64,000 nucleotides of DNA from Alistipes sp. (GTDB taxonomy: Bacteria; Bacteroidota; Bacteroidia; Bacteroidales; Rikenellaceae). The position numbers were made by a program, and so were the translations under genes. The notes under the pieces were generated by a model that was not told the origin of the DNA, did no database searches, and saw only the letters and a list, made by a program, of their open reading frames with translations. This document shows, one piece after another, positions 18,433 to 28,522 of this stretch. The DNA lies in contig JAHHQN010000008.1 of assembly GCA_020026375.1 (NCBI GenBank), positions 8,741 through 72,740 on the forward strand, written 5' to 3'. The first letter of the stretch is position 1; each line of letters opens with the position of its first letter.

Positions 18433-20097
18433 ATGGACTGGTTAATTAATCTTTTTGTAGGTGACGGAATCGCCCACGTCGTCTTGACATTCTCTTTAGT
18501 CATCACATTCGGTATTCTACTAGGCAAAGTGAAAATCGCCGGTGTTTCGCTCGGTATCACATGGATTCTGTTCGTCGGCATCATTCTCAGCCACTTTGGC
18601 ATGAAAGTAGACAAAGAAGTGCTGCATTTCGTTAAGGAATTCGGCCTGATTCTCTTTGTCTTCTCCATCGGTTTACAGGTGGGTCCCGGTTTCTTCTCGT
18701 CATTCAAGAAGGGCGGTATGCAGCTGGTTGCCTGTGCAACAGCCATCGTCTTCCTCGGCGCACTCACAGCCTATGGCATTCACGTGGTGACAGGTACCGA
18801 CATTCCGACCATGGTCGGCGTTTTGTCGGGTGCAGTAACCAACACCCCCGGTTTGGGTGCCGCACAGCAGGCTTATGCCGATGCTTCGGGCATCAACGAC
18901 CCCAACATCGCATTGGGTTATGCCGTGGCTTATCCCCTTGGTGTTGTGGGTATCATCATCTCGATGATTTTCATCCGCTACGCTTTGAGAGTGAACTTCT
19001 CAAAGGAGGACGAGGAGTTGAAGGCACTCTCCGAGGAGAACAAACTCGCAGACAAGGTATCGGTGGCGTTCAACAACAAAATGCTTGACGGCCGTACCAT
19101 CTCCAATATCAGAAATCTGATTAACCGCCAGTTCGTCATCTCGCGCGTCATGCACGAAGACGACAGCATCACCATGGCAGACGCCGAGACCACAATTCAC
19201 CTCGGCGACAAGATGTGGATTGTATGTCAGCCCGAAGATACGGAGGCCATCGTGGCATTCTTTGGTCAGAAGGTAGACATGACCGATGAGGATTGGGAGA
19301 CCAACACCCCCGGTGCACAGCTCATCTCTCGCCGTATTCTGATTACCAAGTCATCGATTAACAGCAAGCGTCTCGCAGATTTGAGACTCCGTACCAAATA
19401 CGGTATCAACATCACCCGTATCAACCGTGCCGGTCTGGATTTGATTCCCTACCCCGGTTTGGAGTTGCAGGTCGGTGACCGTGTGATGGTCGTAGGTCCT
19501 GCCGACGGCGTAAACAAAGTGGCTGATGTGTTGGGTAACTCGCTCAAGAAGCTCAACCACCCCAATCTGGTTACCATCTTCGTGGGTATCGCCCTCGGTG
19601 TGATTCTCGGTTCTATTCCGTTGCTTAACGTACCCCAGCCCGTGAAGTTGGGTCTGGCAGGCGGTCCTCTGATTGTGGCTCTGCTTATCGGTCGTTTCGG
19701 TACGCACTTCCACTTGGTTACTTACACCACCATGAGTGCCAACCTCATGTTGCGTGAGGTGGGTATCGCCCTCTTCCTCGCAGCCGTGGGTATCGGCGCA
19801 GGTGACGGCTTCATCGATGCCATCATGAACGGCGGTTACCGCTGGATTGGCTACGGTGCCATCATTACCATCGTTCCGCTGCTCATCGTGGGCATTGTGG
19901 CTCGTGTATGGCTCAAGATGAACTACTACACACTCATGGGTCTGATGTCGGGTGCGATGACCGATCCCCCCGCATTGGCCTATGCCAACGGAGTGGCCGG
20001 CAACGACATGCCTGCCGTGGGCTACTCTACCGTTTATCCCGTTGTGATGTTCCTCCGAGTTCTCACAGCACAGATATTCATATTGTTTGCACTATAA
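18433..20097 (+). CDS. AspT/YidE-family putative transporter with RCK-C domains
   Basis: This 554-residue protein has the internal duplication of the aspartate:alanine exchanger family. Two membrane modules of about five helices (1-185 and about 375-554) flank a cytosolic pair of TrkA-C/RCK-C domains (about 205-370). Conserved stretches are GLILFVFSIGLQVGPGFF and VLSGAVTNTPGLGAAQQAY in the first half, mirrored by IALFLAAVGIGAGDGF and LMSGAMTDPPALAYAN in the second. The substrate is not predictable; AspT itself exchanges aspartate for alanine. Codon use is richer in GGT and CGT than in neighbours, suggesting good expression (impression, not computed). It has its own promoter and terminator. 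Confidence 0.85.
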   Translation: MDWLINLFVGDGIAHVVLTFSLVITFGILLGKVKIAGVSLGITWILFVGIILSHFGMKVDKEVLHFVKEFGLILFVFSIGLQVGPGFFSSFKKGGMQLVACATAIVFLGALTAYGIHVVTGTDIPTMVGVLSGAVTNTPGLGAAQQAYADASGINDPNIALGYAVAYPLGVVGIIISMIFIRYALRVNFSKEDEELKALSEENKLADKVSVAFNNKMLDGRTISNIRNLINRQFVISRVMHEDDSITMADAETTIHLGDKMWIVCQPEDTEAIVAFFGQKVDMTDEDWETNTPGAQLISRRILITKSSINSKRLADLRLRTKYGINITRINRAGLDLIPYPGLELQVGDRVMVVGPADGVNKVADVLGNSLKKLNHPNLVTIFVGIALGVILGSIPLLNVPQPVKLGLAGGPLIVALLIGRFGTHFHLVTYTTMSANLMLREVGIALFLAAVGIGAGDGFIDAIMNGGYRWIGYGAIITIVPLLIVGIVARVWLKMNYYTLMGLMSGAMTDPPALAYANGVAGNDMPAVGYSTVYPVVMFLRVLTAQIFILFAL

Positions 20098-20103
20098 CCT
20101 CAC

Positions 20104-20136
20104 AAAAGGAGATGCCTCACCGCATCTCCTTTTTTA
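20104..20136 (+). terminator. Terminator after the AspT/YidE-type gene
   Basis: AAAAGGAGATGC (20104-20115) pairs with GCATCTCCTTTT (20122-20133), and further T follow. Confidence 0.85.
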
Positions 20137-20191
20137 GATAACAGAAACAGACACAATACTATACATTCCTTTTTTAAACAAAAAACTATCT

Positions 20192-21379
20192 ATGACAAAA
20201 CAGGTCAAAATCGAGCGTTCACACCGTCTGGACGGTATTGGTGAATACTACTTCTCGCGTCGTCTGCGCGAGATTGCGGAAACTGAAGCGGCAACAGGTC
20301 GTCAGATTGTAAAATTGGCGATGGGCAGCCCCGACCTTCCTCCCCACCACTCGGTCATCGAGCGTCTGCAGAAGGAGGCACAGCGTCCCGATGTTCACAA
20401 GTACATGTCATTCAAGGGCGAACCTATTTTGAGAAAGGCTTTTGCCGACTGGTACAAGAAGTGGTACCACACCGAACTGGACTACAACTCGGAGGTGCTG
20501 CCGCTCATCGGCTCGAAGGAGGGCGTGATGCACATCTGCATGACCTTCCTCAACAAGGGCGACAAGGTGTTGGTACCCAACCCCGGATACCCCACCTACT
20601 CGGCAGCCGTAAGACTGTCGGGCGGCGAAATGCTGCCTTATGCCATCAATAAGGAAAACAACTTCTACCCCGACTTCGAGGCCATCGAGAAGGCCGGTCT
20701 CGACGGTGTGAAGATGATGCTGGTCAACTATCCCAGCATGCCCACCGGACAGACTCCTACCATGGAGTTGTTCGAGAAGGTCATCGAGTTCGGTGCCAAG
20801 CACAATATCCTCATCGTTCACGACAACCCCTACAGCTTTATCCGCAACGCCGAGGCTCCCATCTCCATCATGCAGGTGGAGGGCGCAAAGGAGGTGGCTC
20901 TCGAAATGAACTCGCTCTCGAAGGGTCACTCGATGGCCGGCTGGCGTGTGGGTGTCATCGTGGGCAAGAAGGAGTGGATTGACTCGATTCTGACCTTCAA
21001 GTCGAACATGGACACCGGTATGTTCTACCCCATTCAGGCTGCGGCCGAGACCGCACTGGCACTGGGTGAGGAGTGGTTCACCGAACTCAACGACATCTAC
21101 TACCGCCGCGAGAAGCAGGCCTACGAACTGCTCGACGCGCTCGGCTGTCCTTACAGAAAGCACCAGGCCGGTCTGTTCGTATGGGCCGAGCTGCCCGAGG
21201 ATTTCGAGGGCGACTGCTACGATTTCTCGGACATGGTGATGGAAAAGTGCGATGTGTTCGTGGTTCCCGGCGCCATCTTCGGTTCGGAGGGCAAGCGTTA
21301 TATCCGCATCACCCTCTGCTGCCCCGAGGAGCAGCTGAAGCGTGCGACCGACAATATCAAGAAGGCATTTGGCAAATAG
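20192..21379 (+). CDS. PLP-dependent class I/II aminotransferase
   Basis: This 395-residue fold-type I enzyme carries the PLP lysine in SLSKGHSMAGWRVG (about Lys243). It also has a nucleotide-style substrate loop VNYPSMPTGQ (family NYPxNPTG, with Met in place of the usual Asn before PTG), HDNPYSFI for the PLP-ring Asp/Tyr, and RYIRITLCC for the substrate-carboxylate Arg. It resembles aspartate/alanine/LL-diaminopimelate aminotransferases; the substrate cannot be chosen from sequence alone. The Asn-to-Met change in the PSMPTG loop may be a useful subgroup marker. A strong terminator follows, and the gene appears monocistronic. Confidence 0.85.
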   Translation: MTKQVKIERSHRLDGIGEYYFSRRLREIAETEAATGRQIVKLAMGSPDLPPHHSVIERLQKEAQRPDVHKYMSFKGEPILRKAFADWYKKWYHTELDYNSEVLPLIGSKEGVMHICMTFLNKGDKVLVPNPGYPTYSAAVRLSGGEMLPYAINKENNFYPDFEAIEKAGLDGVKMMLVNYPSMPTGQTPTMELFEKVIEFGAKHNILIVHDNPYSFIRNAEAPISIMQVEGAKEVALEMNSLSKGHSMAGWRVGVIVGKKEWIDSILTFKSNMDTGMFYPIQAAAETALALGEEWFTELNDIYYRREKQAYELLDALGCPYRKHQAGLFVWAELPEDFEGDCYDFSDMVMEKCDVFVVPGAIFGSEGKRYIRITLCCPEEQLKRATDNIKKAFGK

Positions 21380-21405
21380 TCAGACGCAGGAGATATTCAT
21401 TTCGG

Positions 21406-21437
21406 GGAGTTGTCCGTATCGGGCAACTCCTTTTTTT
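21406..21437 (+). terminator. Terminator after the aminotransferase gene
   Basis: GGAGTTGTCC (21406-21415) pairs with GGGCAACTCC (21421-21430), followed by seven T. Confidence 0.85.
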
Positions 21438-21541
21438 GTGTGCCGCGGCGGGGAGGGCTACACGGAAAGCGGCTATTACCGAAGTACACGGGAGAAGAGG
21501 ACGGCGCCACGGCCACTCTGCATCGGAGGAAAGGAGGGTAC

Positions 21542-21572
21542 AAAAAAAGCCGGTTCACGAAGAACCGGCTTT
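21542..21572 (-). terminator. Terminator of purT
   Basis: On the minus strand AAAGCCGGTTC pairs with GAACCGGCTTT, followed by T residues (A-run 21542-21545 on plus). Confidence 0.8.
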
Positions 21573-21594
21573 ATGAAAGGCAACGGGGCGGAAA

Positions 21595-22773
21595 TTACTT
21601 CACCACCTTGATTTTGTCGGCGGCAGCCTTCGTACGGTTGCGCAGCTCCTCGAGGCTGCTGCCGTGGGGGGCATAGCCCACAACCACACCCATTCGGCGG
21701 TTGACGCGTGCCGACGGTTTGCCGAAGATGCGCAAATCGCTGCACGGCGAGAGGCTCATGGCCTCCTCCACCCCCTCGTAGTGCGGTGCAGTAGAGGTCT
21801 CTACGGGCGAGAGAATCACGGCACTGGCTCCGATGCGCTCGAAGGTAATCTCGGGAACGGGAATGCCCAAGATGGCACGCAGGTGGAGTTCGAACTCGTT
21901 GAAATTCTGGGTGCCGGCCAGTGTCACCATACCGGTATCGTGGGGACGGGGCGAAAGTTCGGAGAAGTAGACACCGTTCTCGTGGCTCAGGAAGAACTCC
22001 ACACCCCAAAGACCCTCGCCCGAGAGTGCTTTGGTCACGGCGGCGGCCATACGCTGCGCCTCCTTGAGGTGCTCGGGTGCGATATGCGGCGACTGGAAGC
22101 TCTCGCGGTAGTCACCGCCCTTCTGCACATGGCCGATGGGCGGACAGAAAAGCGTATTGCCGTTCTTCTGCGTGACGGTCAGCAGGGTAATCTCGCTGTC
22201 GAACTGTATGAACTCCTCGACAATCAGCTCGCGGATATCGCCACGCGAACCCTCACAACCGTATTTCCAGGCGTGGGCCACATCGTCGGCCGACTTCATC
22301 ACCGACTGTCCCTTGCCCGATGAAGACATCAGCGGCTTCACCACGCAGGGATAGCCCACCTTGTCGGCCGCCGCGCGCAGCTCCTCCTCCGAACGGGCGT
22401 AGAAGTAGCGGGCTGTCTTGAGTCCCAGCTCCACGGCTGCCAGCTCGCGAATGGCCTTGCGGTTCATCGTGAAGTTGACGGCACGCGCACTCGGAACCAC
22501 CTGAATACCCTCCTTCTCGAAGTCGTAGAGACGCTCGGTGCGGATCGCCTCGATTTCGGGGACGATAATATCGGGGTGATGACGTCCGACCACCTCGGCC
22601 AGCGCATCGCCGTCGAGCATATCGAACACCTCGCAGCCGTCGGCCACCTGCATGGCAGGCGCACCTGCATAACTGTCACACGCCACAACGGTCTGTCCCA
22701 ATCGCTGTGCGGCAATCACGAACTCCTTGCCCAGCTCGCCGGAACCGAGCAGCAGAATCTTCTTTGTCTTCAT
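21595..22773 (-). CDS. purT: Formate-dependent phosphoribosylglycinamide formyltransferase
   Basis: This 392-residue ATP-grasp enzyme begins with a nucleotide-binding KILLLGSGELGKEFVIAAQR and an EIEAIRTE stretch, both characteristic of PurT. The ATP-grasp core follows (VVKPLMSSSGKGQS near 155-170), then the HDTGMVTL region of the active site. PurT formylates GAR to FGAR using formate and ATP in purine synthesis, bypassing the folate-dependent PurN. It is full length and monocistronic, with promoter and terminator visible. Confidence 0.95.
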   Translation of the reverse strand: MKTKKILLLGSGELGKEFVIAAQRLGQTVVACDSYAGAPAMQVADGCEVFDMLDGDALAEVVGRHHPDIIVPEIEAIRTERLYDFEKEGIQVVPSARAVNFTMNRKAIRELAAVELGLKTARYFYARSEEELRAAADKVGYPCVVKPLMSSSGKGQSVMKSADDVAHAWKYGCEGSRGDIRELIVEEFIQFDSEITLLTVTQKNGNTLFCPPIGHVQKGGDYRESFQSPHIAPEHLKEAQRMAAAVTKALSGEGLWGVEFFLSHENGVYFSELSPRPHDTGMVTLAGTQNFNEFELHLRAILGIPVPEITFERIGASAVILSPVETSTAPHYEGVEEAMSLSPCSDLRIFGKPSARVNRRMGVVVGYAPHGSSLEELRNRTKAAADKIKVVK

Positions 22774-22832
22774 ATCAGTTTGAGATTTAGTAATTCCAAA
22801 TGGTTGGAACGGGCCTTTACCCGTTCGCGAGA

Positions 22833-22862
22833 CAAAGATAAGATATTCGCACTGAAAAGCAA
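22833..22862 (-). promoter_or_regulatory. Promoter for purT (TTG - 19 bp - TATCTTTG)
   Basis: On the minus strand TTG (22862-22860), 19 bases, then TATCTTTG (22840-22833), 60 bases before the start codon. No PurR-type operator was recognised. Confidence 0.65.
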
Positions 22863-22945
22863 GAATTAAGAAATTAAATAAATTAACAAATTATAAACTT
22901 TCGGCACAACAGAGGAAGGCTGCGCGTGGTCGGCAGACAAAAAAA

Positions 22946-22976
22946 AGAGATGTGAGGTCAAGACCGTCACATCTCT
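22946..22976 (-). terminator. Terminator of ssrA
   Basis: On the minus strand AGAGATGTGA pairs with TCACATCTCT, followed by eight T. It lies just 3' of the tmRNA. Confidence 0.8.
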
Positions 22977-22984
22977 TCTGCTTG

Positions 22985-23385
22985 TGGAGGCGGCGGGAGT
23001 CGAACCCGCGTCCAAACAAGGAGCCCGAGAGCTTTCTACACGTTTAGTCGCCACTTCGTCCTTCTCCTCACGTCCGGCAGGCGACTACCTAACGCGAAGC
23101 CCAGTCTCTAAGATTTCGCCCCCGGGCCGAGACCCTCCCGAAGACTATCTCCAAAGGAATGATACCCCGTATGGAAAGCGATTAAGGAGCGGAACCACTC
23201 TCCGGGATACTCGTCGCTAAAGCTCCTTGGCTTCTGCGATTAAGCTAATTTTCCTTGAAAATTAGGCAGCGAGTGCAAGGCTGTTATTGCCATTTGAATT
23301 TTGAGCATCGGGATTAACGAGCCGCCACACAGCGCTCGACGTGCTTACAATCAAACTCTACCTGCTGTCAAAACCGGGCGCCCCC
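22985..23385 (-). ncRNA. ssrA: Transfer-messenger RNA (tmRNA)
   Basis: Both tRNA-like ends are present. The 5' GGGGGCG (23385-23379) pairs with the 3' CGCCTCC (ending at 22986), with discriminator A at 22985. The T-arm is CGGGTTCGACTCCCG. The trailing bases after the discriminator read CAAG, so CCA is not encoded and must be added. The tag frame on the minus strand is GGC AAT AAC AGC CTT GCA CTC GCT GCC TAA (23291-23262), giving GNNSLALAA, which ends in the LAA degron seen in trans-translation tags. It rescues ribosomes stalled on broken mRNAs. A TATTTTTG promoter-like box lies about 33 bases upstream of the mature 5' end, consistent with RNase P trimming of a short leader. Confidence 0.95.
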
Positions 23386-23587
23386 AGTTTGTCGGCTTTC
23401 ATTGATTGAAAGGTTTGGCAAAAATAATACATTTTTTCGGAAAACAACCCATATTTTGCAACTTTATGCAAAACATCTGACCCACCGCACGCATCAACAT
23501 GATAATTTACAACACGTTACCCTCCTGCAAAGAGATTCGACGTGCCAGAAAATCCCGACCACATGTTTCAGATTCCATTTTTTTCAC

Positions 23588-23595
23588 TACCTTTA
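23588..23595 (+). promoter_or_regulatory. Possible -7 element for the FtsE-like gene
   Basis: TACCTTTA differs from TAnnTTTG only in the last base and lies 21 bases before the ATG at 23617. Confidence 0.35.
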
Positions 23596-23616
23596 CATAA
23601 TAAAACAGATTTTGAC

Positions 23617-24360
<744 letters not shown>

Positions 24361-24416
24361 GAGGACGCCCCACGAAAAAAACAGATTACCCGAAGGATTT
24401 TCCTCCGACACGGAAC

Positions 24417-24453
24417 ATGCCGCCACAGATTATATCGGGCGGCATATTTTTTT
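24417..24453 (+). terminator. Terminator after the FtsE-like gene
   Basis: ATGCCGCC (24417-24424) pairs with GGCGGCAT (24438-24445), then a run of T. Confidence 0.75.
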
Positions 24454-24545
24454 GGATTTCAGGCAAATAGCACCAACGGTCGCAGGCACGGTACAAAGAT
24501 GCGGGGCAGGGTGTAAAAAATAGCAGATTACAAAGTTTTCAAGCC

Positions 24546-24576
24546 TTGATTTTTCGTGAAAACTTTTGTATATTTG
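24546..24576 (+). promoter_or_regulatory. Promoter for gyrB (TTG - 20 bp - TATATTTG)
   Basis: TTG at 24546-24548 and TATATTTG at 24569-24576, 21 bases before the ATG at 24598. Confidence 0.65.
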
Positions 24577-24597
24577 TACGATATTTAAAGCGAAAAA

Positions 24598-26556
24598 ATG
24601 AGTACCGAACTGGAAAACGTAAAAAAACAAGAAGAAGAGTATTCGGCATCGAATATCCAGGTCCTCGAAGGTCTGGAAGCGGTGCGCAAACGCCCGGCCA
24701 TGTACATTGGTGACATCGGCGAGAAGGGTTTGCACCATTTGGTATATGAGGTTGTCGATAACTCTATCGATGAGGCGTTGGCTGGCTACTGTAACAAGAT
24801 TGACGTCATCATAAACGAAGATAATTCGATAACGGTAAAGGACAACGGCCGCGGTATCCCCACCGACTTTCACGAAAAGGAGGGTAAATCGGCCCTCGAG
24901 GTCGTCCTGACCGTACTCCACGCAGGTGGTAAGTTCGACAAGGGCAGCTACAAGGTGTCGGGCGGTCTCCACGGTGTGGGTGTGTCGTGTGTCAACGCAC
25001 TCTCGACCCTGCTCGTCGCCGAGGTGCATGCGCGCGACGGCAAAATCTACAAGCAGACCTACTCGAAGGGTAAACCCACTTCGAAGGTCGAGGTGGTGGG
25101 AACCTGCGAGGACAGAGGTACCATCATCACCTTCAAGCCCGATGCCGACATCTTCTCGCTCACCACAGAGTACAAGTATTCGACTCTGTCGAGCCGACTC
25201 AGAGAGCTGGCCTTCCTGAACAAGGGCATTCAGCTCAACATCTATGACCGCCGTCCCGACGACGAGGGAAAACTCCATGAGGACCATTTCCACTCGGAGC
25301 AGGGTCTGCTGGAGTTCGTGAAGTATCTCGATGCCACACGAGGCACCCCGATCATCGACACCATCATCTATCTCGACACCGAGAAGAACGGCGTTCCCGT
25401 GGAGGTGGCCATGCGCTACAACGACACCTTCTCGGAGAATGTGCACTCCTATGTAAACAACATCAACACCATCGAGGGCGGTACCCACCTCACGGGCTTC
25501 CGCCGCGCACTGACCCGTACACTGAAGAAATATGCCGAGGATTCGGGCATGCTCGCCAAGCTGAAGTTCGACATCAACGGCGATGACTTCCGCGAGGGTC
25601 TGACCGCCGTAGTGTCGGTGAAGGTCGCAGAACCCCAGTTCGAGGGTCAGACCAAGACCAAGCTGGGCAACGACGACGTATCGGCCGCCGTAGACCAGGC
25701 TGTGTCGGCCGCCCTGACCAACTATCTGGAGGAGCACCCCAAGGACGCACGCGCCATCGTGCAGAAGGTGATCCTGGCCGCAACGGCACGCCATGCCGCA
25801 CAGCACGCACGCAAACTCGTGCAGCGCAAGAGCGTACTCTCGGGTGCGGGTCTTCCCGGAAAGCTGGCCGACTGTACGAGCCGTGACCGCTCGATTGCCG
25901 AAATCTTCTTCGTCGAGGGTGATTCGGCAGGTGGTACCGCAAAGTCGGGCCGCGACCGTACCTTCCAGGCCATCATGCCTCTGCGTGGTAAGATTCTCAA
26001 CATCGAGAAGGCGCAGGAGCACCGCATGTGGGAAAACGAGGAAATCAAGAACATGTTCACCGCTCTGGGTGTGAGCATCGGAACCGAGGAGGACAGCAAG
26101 GCCCTCAACCTCGAAAAACTGAGATACGACAAGATTATCATCATGACCGATGCCGATGTGGACGGAAGCCACATTGCGACACTCATGCTGACCTTCTTCT
26201 TCCGCAAGATGAAGCCCCTCATCGAGAACGGTCACGTTTATATCGCCGCACCTCCCCTCTTCCTGGTGAAGAAGGGCAAGCAGGAGCGTTACTGCTGGAA
26301 CGAGAAACAGCGCGACGAAGCCATACAGCTCCTCGGAAAGGGTGCGCACGTTCAGCGATACAAAGGTCTTGGTGAGATGGACAACAACCAGTTGTGGGAG
26401 ACGACCATGAACCCCGACACCCGTATCCTGCGTCAGGTCAACATCGAAAACGCGGCCGAGGCCGACCGTATCTTCTCGATGCTGATGGGTGACGATGTTC
26501 CGCCCCGCCGCGAGTTCATCGAGGAGAACGCCCACTACGCAAATATTGACGCATAA
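24598..26556 (+). CDS. gyrB: DNA gyrase subunit B
   Basis: This 652-residue protein has a GHKL ATPase domain (NSIDEALAGYC, DNGRGIPTDFH, GGLHGVGVSCVNALS), a transducer domain and a TOPRIM domain (FFVEGDSAGGTAKSGRDR, IIMTDADVDGSHIATLML). The C-terminal YKGLGEMDNNQLWETTMNP is GyrB-like. The GGTAKSGRDRTFQA segment fits GyrB better than ParE. With GyrA it introduces negative supercoils using ATP. It is full length, and promoter and terminator are visible. The chromosomal neighbours (tmRNA, FtsE-like, Udk) do not suggest an origin region. Confidence 0.95.
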   Translation: MSTELENVKKQEEEYSASNIQVLEGLEAVRKRPAMYIGDIGEKGLHHLVYEVVDNSIDEALAGYCNKIDVIINEDNSITVKDNGRGIPTDFHEKEGKSALEVVLTVLHAGGKFDKGSYKVSGGLHGVGVSCVNALSTLLVAEVHARDGKIYKQTYSKGKPTSKVEVVGTCEDRGTIITFKPDADIFSLTTEYKYSTLSSRLRELAFLNKGIQLNIYDRRPDDEGKLHEDHFHSEQGLLEFVKYLDATRGTPIIDTIIYLDTEKNGVPVEVAMRYNDTFSENVHSYVNNINTIEGGTHLTGFRRALTRTLKKYAEDSGMLAKLKFDINGDDFREGLTAVVSVKVAEPQFEGQTKTKLGNDDVSAAVDQAVSAALTNYLEEHPKDARAIVQKVILAATARHAAQHARKLVQRKSVLSGAGLPGKLADCTSRDRSIAEIFFVEGDSAGGTAKSGRDRTFQAIMPLRGKILNIEKAQEHRMWENEEIKNMFTALGVSIGTEEDSKALNLEKLRYDKIIIMTDADVDGSHIATLMLTFFFRKMKPLIENGHVYIAAPPLFLVKKGKQERYCWNEKQRDEAIQLLGKGAHVQRYKGLGEMDNNQLWETTMNPDTRILRQVNIENAAEADRIFSMLMGDDVPPRREFIEENAHYANIDA

Positions 26557-26573
26557 ATCAAGTCATTCAGAGA

Positions 26574-26612
26574 AAAAGGATTGTCTCCTCAACGGGGAGC
26601 AATCCTTTTCTT
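26574..26612 (+). terminator. Terminator after gyrB
   Basis: AAAAGGATTG (26574-26583) pairs with CAATCCTTTT (26600-26609), with inner CTCC/GGAG pairing. Confidence 0.8.
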
Positions 26613-26713
26613 AAAAACAAACGCCCCGTGAGCGGGCATACGATTTTAAGAAACAAATCAGATTACTACACGGTTTCGCACGAAACCGCCAAACCACGAA
26701 TATCACAACAGCT

Positions 26714-27346
26714 ATGAAAGTTACGGTTATCGGAGTCGCCGGAGGTACCGGCTCGGGAAAATCAACATTGGTGAAACGTCTTCAGGAGGCATTCAAGGGG
26801 GACGACGTGGTGACCTTGTGCCACGACTACTACTACAAGGCGCACCCCGAACTCACCTATGAGGAGCGCACAAAACTCAACTATGACCACCCTGCCGCAT
26901 TCGACACCGACATGATGGTCGAGCACATCAAGGCTCTCAAGGAGAATGTTCCCATCGAACACCCCGTATATTCGTTCGTGGAGCACAACCGTATGGCGGA
27001 GACCGTCAGCGTGAAGCCCTCGAAGGTGATTATCGTGGACGGCATTCTGATTTTCGAAAACAAGGAATTGCGCGACATGATGGACATCAAGGTCTATGTC
27101 GATACCGATGCCGACGTTCGTCTGGCACGTCGTATCCTGCGCGACGTATGCGACAGAGGTCGAACCATGCAGTCGGTCATCTCGCAGTACACCACCACGG
27201 TGAAGCCCATGCACGAGGAATTCGTCGAGCCTTCGAAGAAGTATGCCGACGTGATTATCCCCGAGGGCGGTTTCAACTCGGTGGCAGTGAAGATGCTGAT
27301 TCAGAACATCCGTTCACTCATCAAGGAGGGCGAAAAGGAAGAGTAA
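26714..27346 (+). CDS. udk: Uridine kinase
   Basis: This 210-residue P-loop kinase has Walker A GVAGGTGSGKST (residues about 7-18), the HDYYYK substrate loop typical of uridine/cytidine kinases, a VIIVDGILIFENKELRDM segment and the RRILRDVCDRGR lid. It phosphorylates uridine and cytidine in pyrimidine salvage. It is full length for the family. A bidirectional terminator lies between it and the convergent broken gene. Confidence 0.93.
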   Translation: MKVTVIGVAGGTGSGKSTLVKRLQEAFKGDDVVTLCHDYYYKAHPELTYEERTKLNYDHPAAFDTDMMVEHIKALKENVPIEHPVYSFVEHNRMAETVSVKPSKVIIVDGILIFENKELRDMMDIKVYVDTDADVRLARRILRDVCDRGRTMQSVISQYTTTVKPMHEEFVEPSKKYADVIIPEGGFNSVAVKMLIQNIRSLIKEGEKEE

Positions 27347-27369
27347 GTTTCCATTCGGTAATAAATAAG

Positions 27370-27400
27370 AAAGGCGACCAGATGATGGTCGCCTTTTCTG
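27370..27400. terminator. Bidirectional terminator between udk and the convergent broken gene
   Basis: AAAGGCGACCA (27370-27380), loop GATGA, TGGTCGCCTTT (27386-27396). Confidence 0.8.
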
Positions 27401-27416
27401 TGTTATGCGGTGAGGG

Positions 27417-28109
27417 TTAGAGTTCCTCGCCGTTAGCCATGTTAAAACGGTTCTCATAGAAGATTGCCAAAGAATATCCACCCAAAGTCTCTTTAATCAT
27501 AAACCATACAACTTTTTTGGAGAATATATCTAATGAGTATGCCATAAAATCAAGTTTCATTTTTTCTTTTTCTTCAGCTGATACATTTTGTAATTCGTCC
27601 AAACTTTTCACAGCATATTTTTCTGCCAAAAATTTTGAAAGGTCATTCATTAATTGTGCTGAATCAATTTGAGGTCTTTGATAGTACGTTGCCTCGAACT
27701 GCTTGTTATGTACAATAATCTCATAAGAAATTTTTTCATCTTCCGGTATCTGCTGTCCATTTTCACTAAAATCCATATATCTTGGATTATTCTCAAATTG
27801 CTTACACAGATTATTAAAATGAATCTTAATCTGCCCCTCATCCACAGCATTCTTATCAACCACTGCAATACGCCAAACCTTGTTATTATTGGTTTGAACA
27901 TTTATATAAACATTACGGCCATTAAACTCACCTTCCTAAATGTCATCAGTTCCAATCACCTTTGTATAACCTTTGGCGCGAAGTTTATTTAGCATTTCAG
28001 ACTTAAAACCGTCCACTGGAATACCTAAAAATTTTGTCACATCATTTTGTGCAGATACATCAAATGCGCAAAAAAAGAGGACTGCCAAAAATAGGAAAAA
28101 TCGTTTCAT
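27417..28109 (-). pseudogene. Secreted Bacteroidetes protein of unknown function, broken by an in-frame TAG
   Basis: From ATG 28109 a signal peptide (MKRFFLFLAVLFFCAFDVSAQND) leads into KFLGIPVDGFKSEMLNKLR and GYTKVIGTDDI, where a TAG stops translation at 27946-27944. The same frame continues without a shift through EGEFNGRNVYINVQTNNN and then about 170 more residues to the stop near 27417. Both halves read as one protein of about 230 residues. I recognise the pattern from secreted Bacteroidetes hypotheticals, but no function is known to me. The region is clearly more AT-rich than its neighbours, suggesting recent acquisition. A point mutation to TAG is the simplest explanation; sequencing error and readthrough remain possible. 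Confidence 0.7.
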
Positions 28110-28522
28110 ATCAATATTTTTTTTCGCGCCCCTCAAGGCGACTGGTTAATAGCAGAAAAATCACCAATTGGAGAGGAGCTGAAATAAACCCCCTCCACAA
28201 CGTAATACGATAGTTAAAGGTAGTGAATATTTCACAAATAAAGAAAAAAACAGTGGGCTTTTTATTGGGTCGAGAGCTTGAATGGGGCTTTGGTTTTCGG
28301 GGAGGAGTAATGCGGAGATTTTTAGAGTGCACGGAGGGGAAATGTGACAATGTGGGAACGGGAAAAGTGAATAAGATGAGGGGGGGCAACAAGGACGAGG
28401 AGTATCGAGGACGAGCGAGAGAAAGAGCCGATAATGACAGCGGTCGGGCAATTCTTCGAGAGTAGAAGTTGCGTCTTGGGGACTTCTACGCCGTGGACGG
28501 TAGCAGATGCGGTGGCTAAAAC
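28110..28522. other. Intergenic stretch without a recognisable gene
   Basis: About 410 bases, partly AT-rich. I see only an inverted repeat GTAGAAGT/ACTTCTAC (28462-28469 and 28482-28489) just beyond the end of the next minus-strand gene, with no U-tract. A weak TACCTTTA box (28215-28222, minus) could promote the broken gene. Confidence 0.5.

Noticed and set aside
24430..26535. 701-residue ORF opposite gyrB
   Set aside because: It is antisense to GyrB, with low-complexity composition and no motif.
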